A DNA stretch of 64,000 nucleotides from Adiantum capillus-veneris (lineage: Eukaryota; Streptophyta; Polypodiopsida; Polypodiales; Pteridaceae), in NCBI GenBank assembly GCA_014529385.2, contig JABFUD020000275.1, positions 1 to 64,000 of the forward strand, given 5' to 3'. Below, piece by piece: positions 54,739 to 64,000 of this stretch; the stretch's first letter is position 1, and every line of letters starts with the position of its first letter. The position numbers and the translations under genes were made by a program. Below the pieces are notes generated by a model, which saw nothing but the letters and a program-made list of their open reading frames with translations, made no database searches and had not been told where the DNA came from.

Positions 54739-55359
54739 TTGATGGATTTCATGTCTTTAGAAGTTAGATCCACCATCATGTCCAAACTATATAAAGACCT
54801 TGAGCTAGTCTCAGCTCTTCGAGCCTTCCTCAATGGAGAACTAAAGTTTGGGCTACCACAATTTGCACAAATGGATGGAGCTGGGGAGATGCTAATAGAG
54901 GAGGAACACTTAGATCCACAACCCAACCTAGACAAGAACCTTGTGGTAGGAATACCTGTTAACAAGTTGGGACAATACTTTGAGGGTGATGAATCCAATG
55001 CAACCATACCAATCACTACTAAGGGATTAACTGTGAAGGGAATCCTTGATGGTGGCGTTGGGGTTAGCATTGTGACTAAAAAATGCTGGGAAATTATGGG
55101 AATACCTCACCTTGCAACCACAACCATAGTAGTGAAGATGGCCAATGGGTCAATTCTTAAACCTATTGGGATGCTAGAAGATCTCAAAATCAAGGTCTTT
55201 GGACATAAAAGAAGAATTACCTTCATTGTTATGGATTCCTCGAAGCACACTATGGCATCGGAGATGATCTTAGGATGTCCTTTCATGAGGGAAGCAAAAA
55301 TGGTGCATGAATGGTCTAAAAACCATGTCTACCTGCAGTTCCAAGATTCTGTCATTTGA
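54739..55359 (+). CDS. GP retropepsin-like protease (right copy)
   Basis: Same 206-residue product as 8339-8959, including the D-G-G active-site triplet. The preceding linker frames 54001-54261 and 54461-54742 are also shared. Confidence 0.7.
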   Translation: MMDFMSLEVRSTIMSKLYKDLELVSALRAFLNGELKFGLPQFAQMDGAGEMLIEEEHLDPQPNLDKNLVVGIPVNKLGQYFEGDESNATIPITTKGLTVKGILDGGVGVSIVTKKCWEIMGIPHLATTTIVVKMANGSILKPIGMLEDLKIKVFGHKRRITFIVMDSSKHTMASEMILGCPFMREAKMVHEWSKNHVYLQFQDSVI

Positions 55360-55610
55360 GTGAATCTTGTATCTGGTCGAGCACAACCCCTAGGAAACAG
55401 GTTTGATCTGACACCACAGTTCACTCGGCCCCATTGCAGTATTGTTATACGTGTAAAGCGGACACTGATGTTAGCCTGAAGATCCTCCTTATATTGATGT
55501 ACTACCTGGGGTGACTGAGTCAGACGATGTGGATTGGGTCCACCTAGCGGAAACCATAGACACTTGGGGAAACAGGGGGACGACTTGGGGTAACACCTGA
55601 GGGGGATGAA

Positions 55611-56012
55611 ATGCCACCACTCATACCCTTAAATATGCTAGAAGCAATGCATATAGCTTCTGACAAGACTCATCCTCATATAACAAAGAAAACATACAAG
55701 TGGGTCCCTAAATCTTCTTTAGCAACCATGGTTGATGCTAAAAAGCAGAAGCCTTGTAGGAAACGTCCCACTCGCTCCAAGAAATGTAAGGGAACGTGGT
55801 GTTGGATTCCTAAACAACTATTGAAAGCCCAAGGCTACTATCAAGGAAATGATCAAATCTGGGTGCCAAAACGTAGATTGTGTTTTTACCTGTCACCTGA
55901 CCCATGTGAGTCAAACCCTGTGACAACAAAGTCGATGAAAGATCGTGGGAAAGGAAAAATCACAGAACACTATACACCGGATCTGAAGCTAGTATGGGTT
56001 CCCAAGCAATAA
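55611..56012 (+). CDS. W-[VI]-P-K repeat ORF (right copy)
   Basis: Identical 133-residue product to 9211-9612. Confidence 0.55.
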   Translation: MPPLIPLNMLEAMHIASDKTHPHITKKTYKWVPKSSLATMVDAKKQKPCRKRPTRSKKCKGTWCWIPKQLLKAQGYYQGNDQIWVPKRRLCFYLSPDPCESNPVTTKSMKDRGKGKITEHYTPDLKLVWVPKQ

Positions 56013-56267
56013 AGGCTTGTTTTGCTCAACTCAACCATAGAAAAAACGAATAAAGCTTCTATCTCTTCATGTAATGCATCCATAGAGGTAAAATCTTCTA
56101 CACAACCTCCACCTACCATAGGCAGCCTCCATTGAAGTTACAAAATATTTGACACCTCCCATTGTTCAATTATTACCTGATGCACTACTTCAAGTTCGTT
56201 CATGGGAGAGTACCTTACCACCCTTGCAACTCGATGAGGCACCCAGGGTAATAGAGAACTTTATCCT

Positions 56268-56501
56268 CGAGCATCGCTATAAGCATTGCTATTTTGAGAT
56301 CTACAATGTTTCTATATTGGGCTCCTACAGAGTCGCTATGGGTGTCGCTATAGGCATTTCTATATAGAGATGATTATAAAGAGGCTTACAGCAACCCACA
56401 TAGCAACGATATCATTTCGACGATCATAGCAACATTGGGGATAAAAATATCACGTGTTTTTTTTGTAAGGCCTTCACAAGCCTTAAGCACGTCTTGTAGT
56501 G
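56268..56501. mobile_element. CACTA transposon end (right copy)
   Basis: Counterpart of 9868-10101, ending CTTGTAGTG. Confidence 0.7.
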
Positions 56502-57369
56502 AACAGAACATGAAGTTATTGTATCCAATTGTAGGAACATGTGAAGTCACTTTATACACACAAATGAAATAAACGAAAATGACAAAAGGCTACCAAGAAA
56601 AATGTACCTCATAGATAACCATTATAAAGAAACACAAGTACATTGTGGAGGATATACAATCGAGAACAATTATCTTGATTGAACCAACATGTGTGTATAA
56701 TCATGCATTGTTAACCACTAAACATGAGGAAAGCCCGCTTTTGTATTATTTACTTCGTCAAACTCCATGTAATTATTTCTCGGGACTCAATTGAGTTTTC
56801 AGATTGTAATATATTAAATATGTGGATAAGCAAAACCCATGGTAAAAAGTAGGAGGTGATTTTAAGAGATAGAACCTTCAAGGCTGAGGTATAACGACCA
56901 ATTTTTGTAACCTGAATGACAACTTTTAAATCAACCAACTTTTGAGCTCAACTAAGTGTGCCGTGAGTATTGTGTGAGAGAGTGAGTGATCTTCTTCTAC
57001 TCTCTACACGTGCTATGAATGCTACATTGTGAAGAAATCTTCACCATTGTGTTAGCAATGGCAAGAGCTACGGGATGATGCCAAACTTGCACGGTTTTGG
57101 TCTCTTCACAAAGAGATCTTGCATGAGCTTTGAGGTGAGTTTTCTATCTAACGGTGCATCCAAATAGAGATTTCTATATGTCATTGCGTTCACGGAAATT
57201 AGAACTACACTTTAAGCCTAAACACGTCTAGAATTAGTGACCTATAATTTTTGGCCTATCTTCATAAGCGATTTCTGCACCAAGTGTTTACAAGTAGTGA
57301 ATTGGGAATAGAAACTTTAGGGTAGTGTCCTTTAGGTGTCTAGAGGTCACCCCTTGAAGTCTAGTTGGA
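56502..57369. other. Stretch without a recognisable gene (right copy)
   Basis: Counterpart of 10102-10969. Confidence 0.5.
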
Positions 57370-57455
57370 TATACCAATTTGTGGAACTTTGTTGTCAAGC
57401 GCGCTCATGCAATGACGTAACTGGGATGGGTGACCTCCCAATAAGGCTGTCACCC
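57370..57455 (+). repeat. 5S rRNA-derived sequence (right copy)
   Basis: Identical to 10970-11055, with box A-like and box C-like segments. Confidence 0.7.
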
Positions 57456-58164
57456 TAGGACCATCAACTAGTATAGAGCCATAATTGTGCACGTTAAGAG
57501 ACTGTGTGGAAAATATGAATGAATGAGCGTTCCAAGTTTGGCTTAAGGGGGTGGTTGCTGGGGTAAGCTCAACTTGTGATGACAAGGCTTGCATAAAATG
57601 GATACACCAGAGGTCCACCTTAAGGTTTTGGGGTATAAATGGCTAGACAAATTTGTGGAACTTTGTTCTAAAAATTGGTGGCAAGACACACAATGCCCTA
57701 CCCAACAACCATATTGAACATATTACAACAAAAAATGAGATGCAAAACTGACAAAAGTTAACAAAAGTGAATTGACAAAAGAACAGCATAATGAATAAAT
57801 CATGGGCAAAAAAACTTGAACACATCGATAGATTGTTAAGTTGGATCAAAATGTACAAGTTACAATGCATTGGCCATTATGGAAAATTGTTAAACTAAAT
57901 TACACTGTTTTGAATCATCTACAAAATTGACATATACATGTCATCTCCTAATACATGCTATATAGAAGTAAGACTAGTGCTAGCTAGGGCTAGTCTGACA
58001 TTGGCTCATTTGACATCTCATCATGACCCAAGGGTGTCTTTATCAGGTTTTGCAAAAACAAAAACAATAAGAATTTCTATAAGTATAAATATACCAATAT
58101 AAATAGTATAACAAGTTATTATTAAAATGCAATAAATTTTAGAGCATAAAGTTAAATAATTACC

Positions 58165-58935
58165 AAGACAGGTTGAGAGCCCAGAATGTCCATAAGCACC
58201 TTAAGCCCTTTTTGTTCGCATACTCACGCTCGTACAATGTGGGGTTATGTCCAATCATTGAACACTATTTAGGACATAAAAAGAAAATGTGATGTTAAAA
58301 TTTAAGATTACAAACACCAAAAACTACTTAACCTAGAGAAATGCAATAACACTTCCAAAGTTGGCCTCATATGACACCCATCTATTGTCTTACTCAAGTG
58401 GTGCGAGCCCTACCTCTACTCATGCTCTGGCCACCTCCCTTTGTTGCTTCCACTTGTTGGGATTCTCACGTGCTTCTTGCTTTGCAATCTTCCAATCTTC
58501 TTTAGTCGGCCAAGCTGACCTACTCCACCCATGCTTTATTTCTTTTTGCACTTTGGAACGCTTTTGCTTGCAGTTCTCATGCATCCGCACCTTCATTAAG
58601 TCTTCAGTGAAGCGCTCTCTTGATTTGCCATGAGAAACCCGTCATGGTGCATATTGATGACTCTATCTTTCAATTCATTGGGCATTTCAGTACAGGTATT
58701 TAAAGTGCCAAAAAACATGAGAGCATAGGACACGCATGTGCAAAATCACCTTCTTGCCATCCTCATCCAAGATCAAGTTTCCACTGATGTCGATCGGCGA
58801 GTATGGAAAGCCCTCTTGCCTATTGCGGGCTGAACCTAGGTGTCAATGCAAGCGTCTTGGTAGGGGTCTCAAGCGGTGTCTCAATAGGGGTCACGACTAC
58901 AGATTTCTCCACAGGATTTACCTTTGTCTATAAGA
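58165..58935 (-). pseudogene. Decayed Transposase_24-like ORF (right copy)
   Basis: Counterpart of 11765-12535. The interval 57456-58164 before it has no gene. Confidence 0.4.
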
Positions 58936-58989
58936 TTTGTCTTTGATTCTTGTTACTTTTGCAACTCTAAATATAGCATTAATGTACCT

Positions 58990-61900
58990 GTAAATGTTGC
59001 TGGCTACCTCTTGGAAAAGAGAGTATTAGCATTTTATCTTCTTTGTAGGCCTAGTGTTGGTCAAACCAAACCTTACATGCTCTTCATGATTTTGGATGCT
59101 AAGGGTAGCAACCATTTCTTTTTTACTTGTAGCCTTACCCATGATTTCTCTGTTACCTGGCTTACTCTGTGTAATCTCTAGAATTCTCTAAATGTTGTCT
59201 ACAACCATATTGCAATTTGCTTCTTTATCCAGTAGAGCATTGCATCTGACACTTGCTCCTTTTGTAGTGCTAAGAACTATAACTATTCTCATTGCTTGCT
59301 CTATTGAAGGTCTTTGTTCTGATTTTGCCATGGTCTCATCTTGATCTAGCTGTGTCTCTATGGAGGGTGACTTGAGACTTTTTGTTCCACTCTGACTTGC
59401 ATCAGCTGATTTAGCTGGCAATGAGTGATTGATCTTTGAACTTCCTATTGCTTTTTGGTTGTTTGCAATTTCGTTCTTCTTAATTTCTGGCTTTGGTGGC
59501 ATTCTTTGCTCAATAGCTATTGTGGTTGCTCTTTGCCCTATTTGATCTGCACTTGCTATTTCTTGATTTGCTTTAAGCTCTTTTGAAGTTCTATTTGATG
59601 GAGATGAATCATCTTCAATAAGATGTGCTTTGATATAAGTCTCCATTTTAACTGTGCTTGAGGACTTTGTGCTGTCGTCCACGGGTGACCAGTCCTGGTC
59701 TTCATTCTTTGTTGTCTGTGACTCTGTCATGTTTGCATTCTGTATCTTTAACATCTTCTGGGCCATTGACATTCCCATTATGATGTTGTTGGCATATCCT
59801 TTGCTGTGATCACATGAAATTGAGCTATGATGATATGTGAACTTACTTCAATGGTGGTAGAGATGATTCCCAAGCATTCTGCTCATTTGTCTCCTGATAT
59901 ACTCACAAATTTAGGAGCATCTTCCAGTTGTGGTTGGCCACATCTTTTCCAAGTGCGAAAAGACATGAGGTTCTTGTCTAACTAAAAATCTAGCTTTACT
60001 TCTCTTGACAATATTTCTTCATTTTCACCAACAATGTTGCACGATCATCGTAGGATTCATGTTTGAATTGACTGCTTTTGTTGTGGCAGCGTCCTTTGGT
60101 TGAACTTTATCTGCATTTTCTTTTCTTTGACCACCTGATTTTGTTGATGTTGAGTCTATTGACTGTAATAGTACACTTTTTGTTTGCAATTGATGAGCAT
60201 TGTCTACCTGCATCTGAGTAACTTTTGATCTTAGAAGATCCATTGTACTTTCTGGAAGAATCTATCTCTTTGGAGGAGAATTTGGTGGTGACCTTTGTGT
60301 AGCTTTCTAAAATTTAGCTTTCATTGATTTTGACTTTTTTGTCATCTGTTCTAGCAGCTTGAGGCTTTGCATCATCTTCAGATAGTCTGTGACTTCAGCC
60401 TGGCCATCCGTAGGGGCTTGTACAAGGTCATGATCTTGCTGATATTCATTGCCATGTGCATCTTGATATGCATATGTGAGGTTGATCACATGTAACTTCT
60501 TGAATACTATTGTACTTTTTGGCTTTTGACTTTGACTTGTGGAGATCTGTTGAAACTTTTTCCCTTGATCTTCATAGAGGCATTCATCTGTAGGCTCTGA
60601 TGGAATTTGGCTCAATTGGAAACTTCCAACAGCCATATGATCTTTCAATGGTTTCTGCTTTGAAGAGGTCTGTTGGCTAGAAGCTCTAGGGCTTCTAACT
60701 AGTGTAGCATTTCTTGGCACATAAGCTGAGCATGATGGACTTACAGCTCCCCCTTCCTAGGGTGATCACTATAGCCTGCTACATTTTGTAAGAGTTCAAA
60801 ATTGTAGTCTCACCTTTTGGGACTGTGAAGCTACACTTTGGATAGCACTGTTGATGTTTAGCATCTGTAAACCTTCGGCATAGTTTCCTATGTATCTCCT
60901 TGAAACATGACAAATTATGCCCCAAGTCAAGTTGTAGATAGCATTATCTTTGCCCTGATATTTTCTATCCTATGGGTCTCCTATGATATGAGATTCTGTG
61001 GTTTCGAGACCCAAGGCATCATAGATGCTAGGCTCTTGTCTATATCTACGACTGTTTTGGTCAAAGTATATGTTGGTTTGATCACAACATCGAAGTTTGA
61101 TTTCAATGGAGGAGAGTTTGGCTCTGAACAGATTTTTGGGTTCACTCGGGTAATATCCTTCAGCTCTAGAGAGGATGGCCTATAATAGATTCTTTTCTTT
61201 GAAATGAACCATCCTTTCTGATCTATCACTGGGCGCACTTGTAGGAAGTGGTATGTGGGCCGTTCAAACACTGGTTGATCCTTTTTGTACAGTTTTCCTT
61301 TTTGGTCTACATAGTGTGCATATGAATTATGTGTACCATACAAAGCTAACATCATTCTGTTTGATGTGTCTCTAGACTCGTGAATGATTGCAGATTCAAA
61401 ATCATTTGCAAACCTAATAGTCTTTTCAACCTTTGGTGATATCTGGACATCTTGACCAAATTCATGCAGGAATTTGTTGTTCAAAGAATCAATTTCAAGC
61501 TTTTCAGGTGTCTGTGCATCTTTATGCTGATTTTGAACTTGCACTGCTTTTACTGGTTCTTCTAATGGTAATGTAGAATCATCTGATTGCATTAAAATTG
61601 ACAAGTTAGATGCACTACATCAAAATTCGCATTTCTAATTTTCTCTGTACCTTGCTTGGCAGTTGATGTATCCATGTTGTCTAGATTTCTTGGACAATCT
61701 TCAAAAAAATTTCCACCTTTTTGTCCACAATCTGAGAAATACGCCATGATCGGTGGTATTTCAATTGTCAAGCTCTATCTGAGAAGTTTCTGCTTCTATG
61801 CTTGCCAAATTGTCGGCTTCTTCTTTTAGAACACTAAGCATCAAGCTGTAGAATGCTCCATCTAGAACTTTGTACGTCTTTGGCTTGGTTCTCCAATTAG

Positions 61901-62350
61901 ACTGGCTTCAACTGGTTGATCTGTTGGAACTTGCAATTTTGGCTCTCGACTATAGATTTCACCAATGTAATCCATGTACAATGACCCTGATTGCATATGT
62001 ACCAACTGTATGTTTGGCTGGCTTGTGCATATTTTTGAATAAACATTTGGGTTGACTTTCTGAACTTTTATCTGCACTTCATCTTTGAGCTTGCAATACC
62101 TGGCTCCATTGAAGTCTGTGAATATGTGGGTGTTCGCTAAATCTGGCTTTACTCTGATCAATAGGATCTTAGATCTTGTGTTGCTTTTATTGCTCATCAA
62201 GTATCTATGGCCTTCTGAATCTGTGTACAAAAATTTATCCCCATTGTAGCCATATAGCTGTAAAATCTGCTCTATTGCAGTTGTGCATGTGTTGTCACTG
62301 TTATTGGCTTGCTCTTCTCTACTTGAATTCTTGGCTCGATTTGAGTCCAT
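58990..62350 (-). pseudogene. Repeat-bearing minus-strand ORF chain with retropepsin-like end (right copy)
   Basis: Frames 62350-61862, 61604-60981, 60720-60307, 60243-60025 and 59778-59188 translate identically to the left-copy chain at 15950-12788. Every stop and frameshift is shared, so the decay happened before the duplication. Confidence 0.5.
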
Positions 62351-62785
62351 GTTGGCTCAATCTGTAACAACTCTCTCCTAGCAGATCTTGGTATCGATTA
62401 GCAAAATTTCTACTGCCCGTACTAACCTAATTTGCAATTACATGTGAGTTGTGTCCCTGTTCGTTCGATTAGAAGCTCAATTTGGAATGCAATCACTTGC
62501 ACTTGCCCATTTCTAGCATGCAAAATTTTAAAATTTGTCTGTCCCTCAAACGGCTTTGAGTTGATCTTTTTCGGCTTTTTCCGACTATCCTCCTACTATT
62601 TCTAACTGTTCCACTGTTTGCTCGGTTTTTTCTTGGCTGTTGTTCTTGATTTTTGCTCGCTTTGCGGTACACTTCTCCGGCCTTGCTTTTTGGATTTTGA
62701 TTTTGTTCGTGTGTGATTTTTTCCGGCGATGTGTGTGTTTTTTGCTTTTCTGCTTCTTTCCGGCTTTTTCTGGCACTTTCAACAA

Positions 62786-63504
62786 CTTATTTTTTATTTA
62801 TATTAATCTTTTGTGAAATTTTGAATTTTCTACTTTTTTTACTATTTTTATAATTTTTTGAAAAAGTTTTGATTTTTAATGAATTTTTTGTGAATTTTCT
62901 TTTTTTTTGTGATTTTTTTGAATTTTATGGGATTTTTTGAAGGTTGTATGATTTTTTATGATTTATTGGAATTTTTTCGATCAGTGCTTTATTTTTTATG
63001 ATTTTTTCGGAGCCGTTATGGATTTTCTACAATTTTTAATGATTTATCTGTGAGTTTTTTATTTTTGATTTTTATTGTTTGTTTTTTTTTTAATAACGAT
63101 TTTTTATGACCTTTTAATTTTTTGTAAGTTTTTTTTAGTGAGGTTTTTCTATTTTCTAATGAATTTTTAATGTGTTTTTTTCCATTTTTCTAGAATCTTT
63201 TAAACTCTTTTATAAAAAAAAAGTATTAAATGGCTTTTTTGGTTTTTTATTATTGTTTTTTGTGATTTTGTTTGATTTTTTTACTTTTTTTATAATTTAT
63301 TTATAATAGTAAAATTTTAAAAAAGAACTACCTAAATAGATGATAGTAGGATGTGCATAGTATTATCCGTGTGTGGACTTGATCCCAATGCTAAACTTGC
63401 TTTTTAGTTTATTTTTTTGGTGGCCATTGAGGGTTTTTTGTCTCCCAGTGTCCGCCAAACTATCTACAAACTTGGAAAATTGGTGCAATGGATCTCCTAG
63501 AAGG
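62786..63504. other. T-rich stretch without a gene (right copy)
   Basis: Counterpart of 16386-17104. Confidence 0.6.
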
Positions 63505-64000
63505 AGATTGATGCAGTTTCTATACCATTCGCTCAACAAAACGTTGTGAAGGTTTGTTGCATGTTTGAGACACACTTTCCTACCACCATGCTGACCATTC
63601 AAGTGCATCTTCTTGTTCACATAATTGACAAGGTGGAAATAGTAGGCACAATGCATTCTAGGTGGATGTTCTTTTTAGAACATTTCATGAAAACGCTCAA
63701 GGGATATGTGCGTCACGAGAAGGCACGTCCAGAGGGTAACATGGAAGAGGGTTGTCTAGTTTCACAGTCCCTTGTATACATTGGAGAATGGCTCACTGGA
63801 GTTGATAATGGAGGAGATCTGCTTTGGTACACCATTGATGTTGAGTGCATTTTTGCAATTGTGATGTGCAATCTTGGTGTGTAAAAGAACATGATAGAGG
63901 ATCTAGAGGCTAAGATCAATCGATTTTGCATTCTTCACAACCCAATGATGCAAAAGTGGATTTTAGAGTACAAGGATGCAAAGCAAGAGAGACAAAGGGC
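63505..64000 (+). pseudogene. TNP2 transposase C-terminal part, cut by the window end (right copy)
   Basis: Same open stretch (63546-63884) with the DUF4218-type blocks as at 17146-17484. It ends at the window edge in the NPMMQKWILEYK region, so whether a Copia LTR follows here as in the left copy cannot be seen. Confidence 0.85.

Larger units (their letters stand above)
46383..64000. repeat. Right copy of the 46.4-kb-period direct duplication
   Basis: Matches 1-17600 in the same order and orientation. Compared with the left copy it has 19 extra bases at about 46395-46413, one more GA unit, an extra C near 51457 (which lengthens the gag frame), one T fewer near 52588, and base changes giving Ile for Met near 53130 and Arg for Ser near 54087. 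The repeat continues to the last base of the window, so its right edge is not seen. Confidence 0.97.

Noticed and set aside
24910-56501. A single 31.6-kb CACTA element running from the 24910 end to the 56501 end
   Set aside because: The orientation would fit, but the 3-bp flanks are ATA and AAC, and the right end is duplicated at 10101 outside the putative element.
1-64000. CRISPR arrays, prophage, operons, tRNA genes
   Set aside because: No spaced direct repeats of CRISPR type and no cloverleaf-like gene were recognised. Gene style and splice signals are those of a plant.

Overview
The window looks like intergenic DNA from a large, retrotransposon-rich land-plant genome. The evidence is plant-type LTR retrotransposons (Copia and Ty3/gypsy), CACTA/TNP2 transposase remnants, a 5S-rRNA-derived patch, GT-AG-like splice signals and plant-style FCP1/NIF domain proteins with a DLNG signature. 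There is nothing bacterial or organellar that I can defend. I cannot name the species.

Large-scale layout: bases 1-17600 recur almost unchanged at 46383-64000, so the dominant structure is a direct repeat with a period of about 46.4 kb. Both ends run up to the window edges. By eye I found only about ten differences, mostly 1-2 bp indels plus one 19-bp indel, all in the first 7.7 kb. Each copy holds, left to right: about 3.3 kb without a recognisable gene; the 5' LTR, primer-binding site and decayed gag-protease region of a retroelement that lacks reverse transcriptase (called GP here); the end of a CACTA transposon; a 5S-rRNA-like patch; a minus-strand transposase-like remnant; a minus-strand chain of broken ORFs with an unusual aromatic-D-G-aromatic repeat and a retropepsin-like end; a T-rich stretch; and the C-terminal half of a TNP2 transposase (cut off by the window end in the second copy).

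The unique middle (17.6-46.4 kb) is a stack of nested and truncated elements. A Copia 5' end (17866-18932) is interrupted exactly at the TG of another LTR (18933-19852). That element's non-coding interior hosts a 1.2-kb TIR element flanked by TTAA. Next come a 640-bp pyrimidine-rich tract, a minus-strand TNP2 transposase pseudogene, a CACTA end, a minus-strand gag-like region with an initiator-Met-type primer-binding site, two related LTR-like blocks around a gypsy RT-RNaseH-integrase pseudogene, a possible LINE tail, a fold-back element among microsatellites, and a plus-strand gypsy RT fragment. That RT fragment is cut by a Copia LTR (33978-35061). The Copia gag-pol on the minus strand (35139-38873) is nearly complete, but upstream it is joined directly to a second, better preserved GP gag (38880-40546) with its own LTR (41598-42194).

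The only candidate host genes are two neighbouring FCP1/NIF-like HAD-fold proteins at 42.2-44.8 kb, the second with badly altered catalytic motifs. A Copia 3' end with its LTR (45363-46161) closes the unique region. Apart from these two, I see nothing that is clearly a working host gene. The strongest points for a second look are the near-identical 46-kb repeat, the repeat protein in the minus-strand ORF chain, the GP element family with its WVPK ORF, the GP-Copia chimera, and the TTAA-flanked element.
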